This document shows positions 27,930 through 37,909 of a stretch of 64,000 bases of DNA, piece by piece. The notes beneath the pieces were generated by a model. The model saw nothing but the letters and a program-made list of their open reading frames with translations, had not been told where the DNA came from and did no database searches. This stretch comes from Vibrio navarrensis (GTDB lineage: Bacteria > Pseudomonadota > Gammaproteobacteria > Enterobacterales > Vibrionaceae). A program made the position numbers and the translations under genes. The stretch is from contig NZ_CP065217.1 of assembly GCF_015767675.1 (NCBI RefSeq), positions 186,001-250,000 of the forward strand. Reading direction: 5' to 3'. Each line of letters starts with the position of its first letter. Position 1 is the stretch's first letter.

Positions 27930-28987
27930 AAATATTAGTCACAGGTGGCGCAGGTTTTATCGGCTCTGCGGTCGTTAGGCATATTATTAATCACACGCAA
28001 GATAGCGTAATTAATTTAGACAAACTGACCTATGCGGGCAATCTTGAATCGCTCGCCGACGTAGTTGACAATCCACGTTATACCTTTGAAAAGGTGGATA
28101 TTTGTGACGGTGCGGAGCTGGAACGCGTCTTCGCTCATCACGCGCCTGATGCCGTGATGCATCTGGCGGCGGAATCGCACGTTGACCGCTCAATTGATGG
28201 CCCCGCGGCTTTTATCCAAACCAATATTGTGGGTACCTACAATCTTTTGGAAGCAGCACGTGCGTATTGGCTGACTTTAGAAGAAAGCGCTAAAGCGCGC
28301 TTTCGTTTCCATCATATCTCAACCGATGAAGTGTACGGCGATCTGGAAGGCACTGATGATCTGTTCACTGAAACCACCGCTTATACGCCGAGTAGCCCTT
28401 ATTCTGCGTCGAAAGCTTCTAGTGATCACTTAGTAAGAGCTTGGCAACGCACCTATGGTTTACCCACGATAGTGACCAACTGCTCCAACAACTATGGCCC
28501 GTACCACTTCCCAGAGAAACTCATCCCGCTAATGATTTTGAATGCGCTCGATGGCAAACCATTACCTGTTTACGGGGATGGTATGCAAATTCGCGACTGG
28601 CTGTTTGTTGAGGATCATGCACGCGCACTTTACAAAGTGGTGACTGAAGGCGATGTAGGTGAGACGTACAATATCGGCGGTCACAACGAAAAAGCAAATA
28701 TCGAAGTGGTGAAAACCATTTGCGCGTTACTTGAAGGGTACCGCCCCGAGAAACCTGCTGGCGTTACGTCTTACGACTCTCTTATCACTTACGTTAAAGA
28801 TCGCCCAGGTCATGATGTGCGCTACGCGATTGACGCAAGTAAAATTGAACGTGAACTTGGTTGGAAACCAGCAGAGACCTTTGAATCCGGTATTCGTAAA
28901 ACCGTTGAATGGTATCTAAACAATCAAGCATGGTGGTCTCGAGTATTAGACAGTTCCTATTCTCGTGAACGTCTTGGCACAAACTAA
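27926..28987 (+). CDS. rmlB: dTDP-glucose 4,6-dehydratase
   Basis: 353 residues, an extended SDR. '[20 protein letters not shown]' is the NAD-binding motif, '[14 protein letters not shown]' and '[15 protein letters not shown]' (YxxxK) hold the catalytic Thr-Asp-Glu and Tyr-Lys, and '[20 protein letters not shown]' is typical of RmlB. It converts dTDP-glucose to dTDP-4-keto-6-deoxyglucose. That intermediate feeds both rhamnose (rmlC, rmlD) and the 3-amino sugar branch (31509-33472) in this cluster. A short heptamer array separates it from rmlA. Confidence 0.96.
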   Translation: MKILVTGGAGFIGSAVVRHIINHTQDSVINLDKLTYAGNLESLADVVDNPRYTFEKVDICDGAELERVFAHHAPDAVMHLAAESHVDRSIDGPAAFIQTNIVGTYNLLEAARAYWLTLEESAKARFRFHHISTDEVYGDLEGTDDLFTETTAYTPSSPYSASKASSDHLVRAWQRTYGLPTIVTNCSNNYGPYHFPEKLIPLMILNALDGKPLPVYGDGMQIRDWLFVEDHARALYKVVTEGDVGETYNIGGHNEKANIEVVKTICALLEGYRPEKPAGVTSYDSLITYVKDRPGHDVRYAIDASKIERELGWKPAETFESGIRKTVEWYLNNQAWWSRVLDSSYSRERLGTN

Positions 28988-29027
28988 CTTGGATATTTAA
29001 ATTGCAGGTTCTATGCCCTTGCTCTTG

Positions 29028-29060
29028 TCTAGGGCCTAGGACCTAGAAATCTAGGACCTA
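29028..29060. repeat. Short heptamer-type repeat between rmlB and rmlA
   Basis: 'TCTAGGGCCTAGGACCTAG' followed by 'AAATCTAGGACCTA': four or so CTAGG/CCTAG units. It is preceded by 'GCAGGTTCTATGCCCTTGCT', which resembles the larger arrays' linker. It lies inside an operon. Confidence 0.75.
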
Positions 29061-29066
29061 TTTTCA

Positions 29067-29954
29067 ATGAAAGGTATTATTCTTGCTGGTGGCTCTGGTA
29101 CTCGTTTGTACCCGATTACGCGCGGCGTCTCTAAGCAGTTGTTACCCGTTTACGATAAACCAATGATTTACTACCCGTTGTCGGTGCTGATGCTAGCGGG
29201 TATTCGCGAGATCCTTGTCATCACCACTCCCGAAGATCAAGCGAGTTTTCAGCGCCTGCTTGGCGATGGCTCTGATTTTGGCATCACACTGCACTATGCG
29301 GTACAACCTTCTCCCGATGGTTTAGCGCAAGCCTTTATCATTGGTGAAGAGTTTATCGGCTCAGATTCTGTGTGTTTAGTGCTAGGAGACAATATTTTCT
29401 ACGGACAAGGTTTTACGCCTAAACTCAAGCATGCGGTAGAAAGAGCGGAAAATGGCCAAGGTGCGACGGTGTTTGGTTATCAGGTCAAAGATCCAGAGCG
29501 TTTCGGCGTGGTGGCGTTTGATGCTAATATGCAGGCGATTTCAATAGAAGAAAAGCCCAAAGAGCCCAAATCAAACTACGCAGTGACTGGACTCTATTTC
29601 TATGACAACCAAGTAATTGAAATGGCCAAGCAGGTGAAACCCTCTGCGCGTGGAGAACTAGAAATCACGACCTTGAATCAGATGTATCTTGAGCAAAAGA
29701 ACTTAAATGTCGAGCTGCTAGGGCGAGGTTTTGCTTGGCTTGATACAGGCACGCATGCCAGTTTGCACGAAGCTTCTTCTTTTGTTGAAACGATAGAAAA
29801 TGTTCAGGGTCTGAAGGTCGCTTGTTTAGAAGAGATTGCCTGGCGAAGAGGTTGGCTGAGTGACAAAGAGTTGGTTGCTTTAGCTAAAGTGATGCTAAAA
29901 AACGATTATGGTCAGTATCTTCTCGCGCTTATTAAAGAGAGAGCCTCAGTATGA
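29067..29954 (+). CDS. rmlA: Glucose-1-phosphate thymidylyltransferase
   Basis: 295 residues. '[20 protein letters not shown]' is the signature nucleotidyltransferase motif (GxGxRLxPxT), with '[20 protein letters not shown]', '[13 protein letters not shown]' (metal Asp), '[20 protein letters not shown]' and '[17 protein letters not shown]'. It makes dTDP-glucose, the entry to both dTDP-sugar branches. It overlaps rmlD by 4 bp (ATGA). Confidence 0.97.
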   Translation: MKGIILAGGSGTRLYPITRGVSKQLLPVYDKPMIYYPLSVLMLAGIREILVITTPEDQASFQRLLGDGSDFGITLHYAVQPSPDGLAQAFIIGEEFIGSDSVCLVLGDNIFYGQGFTPKLKHAVERAENGQGATVFGYQVKDPERFGVVAFDANMQAISIEEKPKEPKSNYAVTGLYFYDNQVIEMAKQVKPSARGELEITTLNQMYLEQKNLNVELLGRGFAWLDTGTHASLHEASSFVETIENVQGLKVACLEEIAWRRGWLSDKELVALAKVMLKNDYGQYLLALIKERASV

Positions 29955-30829
29955 GAGTCGTGATTACTGGATCTGATGGGCAACTAGGTCAATGCTTGGT
30001 TAGGCAGCTCAATGGGAGGACTGAGGTTTTCCCACTCAATCGCGAACAGCTTGATATTTGTGATGGACGAAGTGTTGAAGAGATCTTTTCCTCACTCAAG
30101 CCTGATATTGTTATCAATACGGCAGCCTACACTGCCGTGGATAAAGCAGAAAGTGATCCAAAAGTTGCATATTTGGCCAATGAACAAGGGCCGAAGCTGC
30201 TAGCCAAAGCCTGTCATAAATATGGTAGCACCTTGATACATATATCAACCGATTATGTTTTTAATGGCAATAAACAAACCTCCTACGTTGAGCAGGATCG
30301 CCCTGACCCATGCAATGTATATGGAATGAGCAAGTTAGCGGGTGAAAAAGCAGTACAAAGTTGTTGTTCTCAATACTACATCCTCCGTACATCATGGGTA
30401 TTTTCAGAGTTTGGAAGTAATTTTGTTAAAACGATGTTGAAGCTTGGAAGAGAGCGAGAGCAGTTAGGAGTTGTGGCAGATCAATTTGGAGGGCCAACCT
30501 ATGCTGGTGATATCTCCTTAGTGATCTCACAACTTATAGAACATTTGGAGCGCAATGACGTTTTGGATTATGGCATCTACCACTTTTCTGGTGAGCCTTA
30601 TGTAAGCTGGTTTGAGTTTGCTCAAGAGATATTTTCACTCGCTTATAAACAAGGGGTGATAAAGAAAGAGGTACTATTAAAACCATTAAGCACGTTTGAA
30701 TACCCAACTGCAGCGAAAAGGCCGAACAATTCTAGGCTGAGTAACCGAAAAATCGAGACGCATTTGAAATTAGGGCCTAAAAGTTGGAAAAGTGTTTTAA
30801 AACAACTCGATATCTATATGGAACAATAA
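29951..30829 (+). CDS. rmlD: dTDP-4-dehydrorhamnose reductase
   Basis: 292 residues, reductive SDR: '[20 protein letters not shown]' (nucleotide-binding), '[19 protein letters not shown]', '[18 protein letters not shown]' and '[13 protein letters not shown]' (YxxxK), then '[20 protein letters not shown]'. It performs the last step to dTDP-L-rhamnose. It lies in the rml operon order B-A-D-C, with 1 bp to rmlC. Confidence 0.95.
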   Translation: MRVVITGSDGQLGQCLVRQLNGRTEVFPLNREQLDICDGRSVEEIFSSLKPDIVINTAAYTAVDKAESDPKVAYLANEQGPKLLAKACHKYGSTLIHISTDYVFNGNKQTSYVEQDRPDPCNVYGMSKLAGEKAVQSCCSQYYILRTSWVFSEFGSNFVKTMLKLGREREQLGVVADQFGGPTYAGDISLVISQLIEHLERNDVLDYGIYHFSGEPYVSWFEFAQEIFSLAYKQGVIKKEVLLKPLSTFEYPTAAKRPNNSRLSNRKIETHLKLGPKSWKSVLKQLDIYMEQ

Positions 30830-30830
30830 T

Positions 30831-31388
30831 ATGAAAGTGGTTGATACTAAGATCCCTGAAGTGAAAATTATTGAGCCTTCTGTTTTTGGTGATGAGCGTG
30901 GTTTTTTCATGGAAACGTGGAATCAGAAGCAATTTGAAGAGCTTGTAACAGGAAAAAACACCCGATTTGTACAAGATAATCACTCAAAGTCAAAAAAAGG
31001 CATTCTGCGAGGTCTGCATTATCAGACGCAAAACACCCAGGGCAAACTAGTGCGTGTGGTTTCTGGTGAAGTGTTTGATGTAGCGGTGGATATTCGGATA
31101 AACTCACCAACATTTGGTCAGTGGGTAGGAACTTACCTCTCTGCAGAAAACAAACGTCAACTTTGGATCCCAGAGGGCTTTGCCCACGGTTTTTATGTAA
31201 CCAGCGATGAAGCTGAATTTGTGTATAAATGCACCGACTACTACAATCCTCAGGCAGAACAGTGCATCTCATGGAATGATCCGGATATCGGCATCGATTG
31301 GCCATTAGAACACGCAGGAGAGCCAGTATTGTCTGGTAAAGATGCCTCTGCTAGCTTTTTTCCCCAAGCGATATTGTTATCAATCTAG
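30831..31388 (+). CDS. rmlC: dTDP-4-dehydrorhamnose 3,5-epimerase
   Basis: 185 residues, cupin fold. 'SVFGDERGFFMETWNQKQFE', 'QDNHSKSKKGILRGLHYQ' (catalytic His), 'GEVFDVAVDIRINSPTFGQW', 'LWIPEGFAHGFYVTSDEAEF' and 'KCTDYYNPQAEQCISWND' are all conserved. It epimerises C3 and C5 before RmlD. The following 120 bp to the next gene show no clear terminator. Confidence 0.96.
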   Translation: MKVVDTKIPEVKIIEPSVFGDERGFFMETWNQKQFEELVTGKNTRFVQDNHSKSKKGILRGLHYQTQNTQGKLVRVVSGEVFDVAVDIRINSPTFGQWVGTYLSAENKRQLWIPEGFAHGFYVTSDEAEFVYKCTDYYNPQAEQCISWNDPDIGIDWPLEHAGEPVLSGKDASASFFPQAILLSI

Positions 31389-31508
31389 CCTTACGATGGT
31401 TTGAATAATTAATTATCTTTATATGGTTGATAGATTGAGTTTGCCTGTGGTTTCCGTTGGCATTTTATGACTTAGCGGTAATGAACAGAGTAATGGATAA
31501 ACATTAAA

Positions 31509-31928
31509 ATGAAAAATATATCAGTGCTTAATTTTCCTATCAAAGGTGATGAAAGAGGTTCCTTGATTGCTTTAGAGCAAGGGGTAGATGTTCCTTTTGA
31601 TATCAAGCGTATTTACTATATTTTTGGTACTAAACTAGGCGTTTCTCGTGGTTACCATGCGCATTACAACCTTGAACAGATGGTAATTTGCCTTAAAGGT
31701 AGCGTGACATTTCGACTCGACAATGGTGTTAAACAAGAGACGAAAACCTTATCTTCACCAGATGAAGGTCTGCATATGAAAGGTCTGATATGGCGTGAAA
31801 TGCATAATTTTTCAGAAGATTGTGTGCTGATGGTTATAGCGAGTGAGCTTTACGATGAAGCGGATTATATCCGTGATTATGAAATGTTTAAGCAGGAGGC
31901 GAATCGTGCTAATTCATCCTCTCAGTGA
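31509..31928 (+). CDS. dTDP-4-oxo-6-deoxyglucose 3,4-ketoisomerase (FdtA/QdtA type)
   Basis: 139 residues, a small cupin of the WxcM-like/FdtA family: '[17 protein letters not shown]', '[20 protein letters not shown]' (active-site His pair), '[15 protein letters not shown]' and '[20 protein letters not shown]'. It isomerises the RmlB product to the 3-keto sugar. FdtA and QdtA differ in C4 stereochemistry of the product (D-fucose versus D-quinovose series), which I cannot decide by eye. It overlaps the acetyltransferase gene by 23 bp. Confidence 0.9.
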   Translation: MKNISVLNFPIKGDERGSLIALEQGVDVPFDIKRIYYIFGTKLGVSRGYHAHYNLEQMVICLKGSVTFRLDNGVKQETKTLSSPDEGLHMKGLIWREMHNFSEDCVLMVIASELYDEADYIRDYEMFKQEANRANSSSQ

Positions 31929-32376
31929 TGTTGCCTCTTCTAATATAGGAGAGGGGACGTCCATATGGCAATTCGCGGTCGTGCTAGCTGGTGCAAAAAT
32001 TGGTCGAGACTGTAATATTTGTGCGCACACGTTTATCGAAAATGACGTAGTACTGGGCGATCGAGTTACAGTGAAATGCGGAGTTTATCTTTGGGATGGG
32101 ATTGAAATAGAAAATGATGTATTTATTGGTCCCTCTGCCGTATTCACTAATGACAAATTTCCTCGCTCAAAAGAATGGGTTAGTGAATACCCTAAAACAA
32201 AAATAATGTCAGGCGCTTCAATTGGAGCGAATGCGACAATCCTACCAGGTCTTACGATTGGCAAATATGCCATGATCGGAGCGGGCAGTATCGTGACTCA
32301 CTCCGTTCCCGATCGTGCAGTGGTTATGGGCAGTCCGGCAAAAATAGTTCGTTACATAGAGAAAAAGAATGATTAA
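31906..32376 (+). CDS. dTDP-3-amino-3,6-dideoxyhexose N-acetyltransferase (FdtC/QdtC type)
   Basis: 156 residues. I place the start at the GTG at 31906 because an AGGAGG Shine-Dalgarno lies six bases upstream and relatives begin '(M)LIHPLSDV'. It is a left-handed beta-helix hexapeptide-repeat acetyltransferase ('[20 protein letters not shown]', '[20 protein letters not shown]', '[20 protein letters not shown]', '[12 protein letters not shown]'). It is expected to N-acetylate the 3-amino group made by the following aminotransferase. Overlaps on both sides show a tight three-gene unit. Confidence 0.88.
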   Translation: MLIHPLSDVASSNIGEGTSIWQFAVVLAGAKIGRDCNICAHTFIENDVVLGDRVTVKCGVYLWDGIEIENDVFIGPSAVFTNDKFPRSKEWVSEYPKTKIMSGASIGANATILPGLTIGKYAMIGAGSIVTHSVPDRAVVMGSPAKIVRYIEKKND

Positions 32377-33472
32377 TTTTTTAGAGCTAAGACGCTTAAA
32401 CGCTCAGTACGAAGAGCAATTAAAGCAGGCATGCGTGCGAGTTATTGAGTCGGGTTGGTATATTCTCGGCAAAGAAACCGCACAATTTGAACAGGAATTT
32501 GCGGACTATTGTGGTGTGAAGCATTGTATTGGTGTTGCTAACGGCCTAGATGCACTAACACTCACTTTAAAAGCATGGCGAGAGCTAGGTAAAGTCTGCA
32601 AGGGCGATGAAGTCATTGTTCCGGGGAACACTTACATTGCTTCGGTGTTAGCGATTACTGAGGCAGAACTAACGCCAGTATTTGTCGAACCCGATGCACA
32701 GACTTATAACCTTTGTCCAAAAGCCATTGAAGCGGCCATTACTGAAAAAACCAAAGTTATTTTGCCCGTGCATTTGTATGGTCAGCTCACTGATATGCCA
32801 GCAGTTATGGATCTGGCCGCTAGATACGATTTACTTGTGCTTGAGGATAGCGCTCAATCACATGGTGCGATCTTAGCCGGCAAAAAGTCAGGGGCTTGGG
32901 GAGATGCCTCTGGTTTTAGCTTCTACCCAGGTAAAAACTTAGGAGCTTTAGGTGACGGTGGTGCAATTACCACGAATGATGACGAGTTAGCCGTAACGCT
33001 GCGTGCATTACGTAATTACGGTTCACATGTTAAATACCAAAACTTATACCAAGGTTTAAATAGTCGACTTGATGAAATGCAATCGGCGCTGCTCTCCGTC
33101 AAATTGCGCTATTTACCGGAGCAAACAAAGGCGCGTCAAGAATTGGCCGATTACTACTTGAGAGAGATCTCCAATCCATTAATCGGACTGCCTTGTGTTG
33201 CTAACAAAGAAGCTCATGTTTGGCATCTGTTTGTCGTTCGTTGTAAGCACCGAGACGCGCTGGCTAAGCACCTCTCTGACCAAGGTATTCAGACTCAAGT
33301 TCATTATCCGATAGCGCCCCATAAGCAGCAAGCGTACAGCGAGTTTAACCACCTCAGTTTGCCTCTCACGGAACAGCTGCAGAATGAAGTCTTGTCATTG
33401 CCAATGTCTCCGTATTTAAATGAGAATGAACGCGCACATGTCGTCAATGCCGTCAACTCTTTTAAGGTCTAA
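32369..33472 (+). CDS. dTDP-3-oxo-sugar aminotransferase (FdtB/QdtB type, DegT/DnrJ/EryC1/StrS)
   Basis: 367 residues, PLP-dependent. '[20 protein letters not shown]' and '[20 protein letters not shown]' are the cofactor-phosphate region, '[20 protein letters not shown]' holds the PLP-contacting Asp, and '[20 protein letters not shown]' holds the Schiff-base Lys. It transfers an amino group from glutamate to C3 of the keto sugar. With the isomerase and acetyltransferase and shared RmlA/RmlB, this completes a path to dTDP-Fuc3NAc or dTDP-Qui3NAc. The enzyme choice of C4 epimer is unresolved. Confidence 0.92.
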   Translation: MINFLELRRLNAQYEEQLKQACVRVIESGWYILGKETAQFEQEFADYCGVKHCIGVANGLDALTLTLKAWRELGKVCKGDEVIVPGNTYIASVLAITEAELTPVFVEPDAQTYNLCPKAIEAAITEKTKVILPVHLYGQLTDMPAVMDLAARYDLLVLEDSAQSHGAILAGKKSGAWGDASGFSFYPGKNLGALGDGGAITTNDDELAVTLRALRNYGSHVKYQNLYQGLNSRLDEMQSALLSVKLRYLPEQTKARQELADYYLREISNPLIGLPCVANKEAHVWHLFVVRCKHRDALAKHLSDQGIQTQVHYPIAPHKQQAYSEFNHLSLPLTEQLQNEVLSLPMSPYLNENERAHVVNAVNSFKV

Positions 33473-33477
33473 GAATA

Positions 33478-34407
33478 ATGCAAAATAATGTTAAAGTATT
33501 AGAAGACGTCGTTTACGTCTTCTTTTGCTACAAACAATCAATTTATTTAGATCAAACATTACCCTCCGCGTTGAACCAAACGGTATGGCCAAGTCAGTTA
33601 TTGATTTTGGATGACTGCTCGCCAGATGATAGCCACGAGAAGATTTTAGGCATCTTAGAATCTGCCCCCAAGGGGTTAAAAATTGACTACCGTCATAATG
33701 AAAAAAATATTGGTTTAGTCAGTCAAATCAATTCATTACGTGGTCGATACAAGAGTAAGTTGCTCATTGTACAGGCGGGAGATGATATTGCCTTGCCATA
33801 CCGGATTGAAGAAACCTATGAAGCTTGGATTAAAAATGGCAAACCGAGTTTGATCATAGGAAGTTATGATGTCATTTCAGAACAGGGTGAAATTGTCACT
33901 CCCTTTGAGTTGATTAATCCTAATAGAAAACCTTACACATTAAAGAATATCATCAATAGAAAATGTATTGTTGATGGGTGTTGTGCTGCTTTCACGTCAG
34001 ATGTCATTGATGAATTTGAGCCTTATCGTAAAGACATAATCAATGAAGACAGGATTAATGTACTGCGCGCTTTTTTACTCAATGGCATCCATTACGAACA
34101 TAAAAAGTGGATCCAATATCGGCTTGGTGGTATTTCAACTTTTGCGACCGAAACGCGAGAGCAAAAATATCAAAACACCGTGATTAATGCGCAGCGTGAA
34201 CGACAAGACCTGAGCATGAACCTACTCGATGCTCAAAGAAAAAATGCTAATGATGTTGTAGCGGCTATTAAAAAAAGAATATTAGCTGCTGAATTTATGG
34301 CTAATGTTCCTTTTACGCATTCTAAATTGTATTTATCGATATTCGGCTATTTAGTAAAGACGGGTAACTACAAAGTGGCATTAAAAGTACTTAGACGTCT
34401 AAAGTGA
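33478..34407 (+). CDS. Glycosyltransferase family 2
   Basis: 309 residues, GT-A fold: 'VYVFFCYKQSIYLDQTLPSA', 'PSQLLILDDCSPDDSHEKIL', then 'SKLLIVQAGDDIALPYRIEE' in place of the usual DxD segment. 'DIINEDRINVLRAFLLNGIH' likely contains the catalytic ED. It directly follows the 3-acetamido-sugar genes by 5 bp, so it may transfer that sugar. It marks the start of the clearly AT-rich part of the locus. Confidence 0.82.
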   Translation: MQNNVKVLEDVVYVFFCYKQSIYLDQTLPSALNQTVWPSQLLILDDCSPDDSHEKILGILESAPKGLKIDYRHNEKNIGLVSQINSLRGRYKSKLLIVQAGDDIALPYRIEETYEAWIKNGKPSLIIGSYDVISEQGEIVTPFELINPNRKPYTLKNIINRKCIVDGCCAAFTSDVIDEFEPYRKDIINEDRINVLRAFLLNGIHYEHKKWIQYRLGGISTFATETREQKYQNTVINAQRERQDLSMNLLDAQRKNANDVVAAIKKRILAAEFMANVPFTHSKLYLSIFGYLVKTGNYKVALKVLRRLK

Positions 34408-34455
34408 ACTTTAGTATATTTCTGGAAAAGTAAAATTAATATTATTTGGTGCCTT

Positions 34456-35628
34456 TTGAAAAAAATAAGCTTGATGGAAATTATAGATTTTTTAAGCATA
34501 TATAAAAAATACATATTTGGTATTTATAAGTATGATCTTTACAAGATAAATCTATTTTATGAAATCGATTCAAATGTTAGAAAAAACATACAGATCGCTA
34601 ATAGAAAAAAAGTGAGTGTCTATTCTCCTGGAATGCAAGTTCCGCTTACTGTTGAGGCTCCGGCTGTTACTCTTTCAGAGTGGAGAAATGTTGAGATCTT
34701 TGCATCAAGTAATGCAATAATTGAAAATGGAATGGTTTATATACAAAAATTCTCGAATTTGGCGCAGGATTATGAAGATTACACTACAGGATTGATCAAA
34801 GCCCACAGTCAAAGTCTTGCTATAATCAAGAAAACCCAAAAGACAAAAGAAATTGATATTGCATTAAGTCTCTTATCAAATGGAGACTTTAATTATTATC
34901 ATTTTATTATAGAAGTCTTACCCAAGTTATATGAGTTTATAGATAATCAAAGATATTTAACAAATAATATAATAATAAGTAGATGCTGTTTCGATTCATC
35001 ATCAATAAGAGAGTTACTACTCTCAATTAGCAGAAAGCATAGTTTAAATCTCATTCCTGTTGAAAGTAATGAAAGAATTAAAGTATCTAAACTGTACTCA
35101 ATTTCAAACATTAACTGCACACTATATAATAGAAAGAAAGGAGTGATGGATACATCTGACTGCTATATAAGGAACAACACTATAGAAAGACTAGTGAATT
35201 CTATTCTATCGGTTGATAAAAATCGCCAAAGCAATCGTCGTAAAATATTCTTGGCAAGATCCGAATCTAGAGTAAGAAAGTATAACCAAAAAGAAGTAAT
35301 AAATTTGGTTGAAAAATACGGATTTGAAGTCGTTTATCCTGAGAATTTAACTATATATAAGCAGGCTGAGTTATTCAATAGTGCTCTAGTGATACTAGGC
35401 GCTTCTGGAGCAGCATGGACGAATGTGATTTTCTGTCGTCCGGGTACAAAATTGATATCTTGGCTGCCTTTCGGATTTGAGAATTTTCCAACATTCTCTA
35501 CATTAGCCAGATTCGCTGGCAATACCCTAGAATTAATTCCTATTAAGTCTGTCACTTGCTCTGATATACATAGTGACTATATTATCGATATCGACATTCT
35601 CGATAAGTGCCTTTCATTAATAGAGTAA
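34456..35628 (+). CDS. Glycosyltransferase family 61 protein
   Basis: 390 residues, very AT-rich. The C-terminal half has the GT61 (DUF563) pattern 'RKIFLARSESRVRKYNQKEV', 'YGFEVVYPENLTIYKQAELF', 'ALVILGASGAAWTNVIFCRP' (the G-xx-GAA-x-TN core) and 'LISWLPFGFENFPTFSTLAR'. GT61 includes xylosyl- and GlcNAc-transferases and bacterial capsule enzymes; the donor here is unknown. The TTG at 34456 is the longest start, ATG at 34474 is an alternative, and neither has a good ribosome-binding site. It converges with the minus-strand gene at 35637, 8 bp away. Confidence 0.8.
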   Translation: MKKISLMEIIDFLSIYKKYIFGIYKYDLYKINLFYEIDSNVRKNIQIANRKKVSVYSPGMQVPLTVEAPAVTLSEWRNVEIFASSNAIIENGMVYIQKFSNLAQDYEDYTTGLIKAHSQSLAIIKKTQKTKEIDIALSLLSNGDFNYYHFIIEVLPKLYEFIDNQRYLTNNIIISRCCFDSSSIRELLLSISRKHSLNLIPVESNERIKVSKLYSISNINCTLYNRKKGVMDTSDCYIRNNTIERLVNSILSVDKNRQSNRRKIFLARSESRVRKYNQKEVINLVEKYGFEVVYPENLTIYKQAELFNSALVILGASGAAWTNVIFCRPGTKLISWLPFGFENFPTFSTLARFAGNTLELIPIKSVTCSDIHSDYIIDIDILDKCLSLIE

Positions 35629-35636
35629 GGGTAGGG

Positions 35637-36605
35637 TTATTTAAAAGAGTGAAGTTGTCTAGTGCGCTTTTTTATAGAAAGGATTAATGAGCAAAGTAAT
35701 CCTAAAATTAAAGCTGGTAAAAGCGTAAAAGCTCTACTACCAATCGATAGCAAGATAGCGTCCTTTTCTGAAACGCCTAACTGTGTTAAAAGAAACAAGA
35801 TACCAAGCTCAGTTGCACCAATACCTGATGGCATTAAAGATAAAGCACCAATGATTAAGCCAGAGCAATAAATACTTATCAGCATTGTACTAGATATATC
35901 TACCTCTAAATAATTTGCAAAAACAACCAACACCAATCCCTGAAATATCCATGCCGTTGCTGTTAAATATAAAGGAGTGAATAGTTTTTTTACTTTTAAG
36001 TTATCCTTTATGTTCTGAAATAAAACCCGTAGATTGTTTTTTGATTTAAAGAATGGAATTCTTTCCACATTATAGATACTAATATAAAAAAAAGATAGTA
36101 TGATAATAAAAAATAAGGGGAGAGCTTGCATATCTAAACTGAATAATACTAAGCTAGCTAATAATCCGACTACAAATAAATCACAGGTTCTTTCTGAAAT
36201 AAAGCAGGCTGTAGTATATGTCAATGGTATGCCTAGAGGTTTTAAATAAATACCTCTGACTAGTTCTCCGGTTTTACCTGGAGTTATTGTAAACGCAAAG
36301 CCAGATAAATAAACTAAAGAGTGGAAGTATTTTGATTGATATTCCTGTTTATACCGTAAAATAAAATATAGCCATCGTATCGTTCTAAGTAAATAACTTG
36401 AAAGTGAAAGTGCTACTGCCAAGAAAAATTCAAGGTAAGACGTAAAAAAAATATTCTCGATTGAAAATGACGCAGAGTCCTCAAGAACGGTATTAAAACC
36501 ATAAATAACAAATACAATAGCCAGTAATAAATAGATTCTCTTGATGTGAGCGGCATAAGATTTTGGAAACATAAAAATCATGTCCAAAGGAGTGTTATGG
36601 ACCAA
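35637..36605 (-). CDS. UPF0104/LPG_synthase_TM membrane protein
   Basis: 322 residues with about eight transmembrane helices ('IYLLLAIVFVIYGFNTVLED', 'LEFFLAVALSLSSYLLRTIR'). 'AFTITPGKTGELVRGIYLKP' and 'LSLMPSGIGATELGILFLLT' are the two signature segments of the flippase-like LPG_synthase_TM (PF03706) family, related to the membrane half of MprF. Members are proposed to move lipids or lipid-linked sugars. It overlaps the PAP2-like gene by 28 bp, so it is co-translated with the phosphatase and the phosphoribosyltransferase upstream. A role in flipping or handling the polyprenyl-phosphate sugar is an inference from this context. Confidence 0.82.
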   Translation of the reverse strand: MVHNTPLDMIFMFPKSYAAHIKRIYLLLAIVFVIYGFNTVLEDSASFSIENIFFTSYLEFFLAVALSLSSYLLRTIRWLYFILRYKQEYQSKYFHSLVYLSGFAFTITPGKTGELVRGIYLKPLGIPLTYTTACFISERTCDLFVVGLLASLVLFSLDMQALPLFFIIILSFFYISIYNVERIPFFKSKNNLRVLFQNIKDNLKVKKLFTPLYLTATAWIFQGLVLVVFANYLEVDISSTMLISIYCSGLIIGALSLMPSGIGATELGILFLLTQLGVSEKDAILLSIGSRAFTLLPALILGLLCSLILSIKKRTRQLHSFK

Positions 36606-36994
36606 GCTGAGAAAATTCCGACTAAAATACCAGAAAAGATCTCAATTCGTGTATGTCCCATTTTTTCTCTTAATCGTATGTGTGCGTGGTTGTCTTGATT
36701 TAATTTGTTGATCGCTTGAGCATGCAGCCCTACTTTCTGTCTCAAGCTATTTGCATCTAGAGTGACAATAAAGGCAAGGGCTATAGCAACAACTAATGCA
36801 GGGTTATGAAAACCTTCTTTAAATGCGATAATAGCTGCAGCGCTGGTGACAATACTGGTATGATTACTCGGTAGACCACCATAGCCTATTAAATCGAATG
36901 CTAAACGCTTTTCTTTAGCTGAATTTATGACAAATTTTGTACAACCAGCGAGAAGCCATGCCCAAAACGGTGTAATAAGATAGCTTAGATCCAT
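36578..36994 (-). CDS. Divergent PAP2-family phosphatase (DUF212)
   Basis: 138 residues, hydrophobic. 'IGYGGLPSNHTSIVTSAAAI' (PSxHT, like the PAP2 PSGH motif) and 'REKMGHTRIEIFSGILVGIF' (GHTxxEVxxG) identify the divergent PAP2/DUF212 family. In mycobacteria a PAP2-type gene next to the UbiA-type phosphoribosyltransferase is the proposed phosphatase for decaprenyl-phosphoryl-ribose-5-phosphate. This gene sits in the same position relative to its UbiA partner (17-bp gap), which supports the same role by inference. Confidence 0.85.
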   Translation of the reverse strand: MDLSYLITPFWAWLLAGCTKFVINSAKEKRLAFDLIGYGGLPSNHTSIVTSAAAIIAFKEGFHNPALVVAIALAFIVTLDANSLRQKVGLHAQAINKLNQDNHAHIRLREKMGHTRIEIFSGILVGIFSAWSITLLWT

Positions 36995-37011
36995 AGTTAA
37001 TTACTCTCAAA

Positions 37012-37863
37012 CTAAATCATTGTATACGCACAGGCGATAATCCAACCACATATTGTAAGCTGTAATTGATTATCTGAAAATAAGGCATCGGTAGGAGATT
37101 CACCTTCGTCTTTTGACTCAACCACAAACCAGTAACGATAGATGCCAAAGATGACAAAGGGGATAGTGAAAACAAGTTGGGGTTTATCGGATAATATATA
37201 AAGGCTATAGAAAAGCAGAGCACAAGTCGCTGACATCTCGGCGTATTTATCTATAAGAGCAAGAGAGTACTGTTTCAATACATTTCTAGCACTATCACCG
37301 CTTTTAACTAGTTCTTGTCTTCTTTTTATTGCCGCTAGATAAAGTGCGAGCGACAAAGTCGTAATAAACATCCATGAAGAAAGAGGTACATCAATAGCGA
37401 TAGCGCCTGCATAAACGCGAAATACAAACCCCAAAGCAATAGTAAAAATATCTAACACAGGTTGATGTTTCAGATAAAACGTATAAGCGATATTGAGTAG
37501 TAAGTAAGCAAAAATGATTGTCAATAATTGAAAATTGACAAATCCAGACATAAATACAGAGGTGTACAATAGTACCATCAAAATAAGTGCTTGCGTCTTA
37601 GTCACTTCACCACAAGCCAATGGTCGCTGGAAACGCTTGACCGGATGGCGTCGATCGCTTTCAATATCGTTGTAATCGTTTAAGACATAAGTCGCTGATG
37701 AAGCAAGAGAAAAAAAAGTAAACGCAAGTAAGGCATCTACCACTGATGTAATGGAATTGAAAGTTCCTGAGAAAACAAGAGGAGCAAGAACGAATGTGTT
37801 CTTCACCCACTGTTTAGGACGCATCAATCTAATGATAGCGAGGATAGAGATTTTTGGTTTCAT
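37012..37863 (-). CDS. UbiA-type polyprenyl-phosphate phosphoribosyltransferase (DPPR-synthase-like)
   Basis: 283 residues with about eight membrane helices. 'LMRPKQWVKNTFVLAPLVFS' and 'YVLNDYNDIESDRRHPVKRF', 'RPLACGEV' match the decaprenyl-phosphate 5-phosphoribosyltransferase subgroup of the UbiA superfamily (mycobacterial Rv3806c). The NDxxDxxxD motif is the Mg-PRPP site. It would join PRPP to a polyprenyl phosphate at the inner membrane. It is the first gene of a three-gene minus-strand unit and is divergent, 46 bp, from GtrA-DprE1-DprE2-GT-C genes, so the two arms very likely share one regulatory gap and one pathway. Confidence 0.9.
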   Translation of the reverse strand: MKPKISILAIIRLMRPKQWVKNTFVLAPLVFSGTFNSITSVVDALLAFTFFSLASSATYVLNDYNDIESDRRHPVKRFQRPLACGEVTKTQALILMVLLYTSVFMSGFVNFQLLTIIFAYLLLNIAYTFYLKHQPVLDIFTIALGFVFRVYAGAIAIDVPLSSWMFITTLSLALYLAAIKRRQELVKSGDSARNVLKQYSLALIDKYAEMSATCALLFYSLYILSDKPQLVFTIPFVIFGIYRYWFVVESKDEGESPTDALFSDNQLQLTICGWIIACAYTMI

Positions 37864-37909
37864 TTTAGCTATGATCAGTGACTGTAAAATTTATTGGGAA
37901 TACGTGTGA

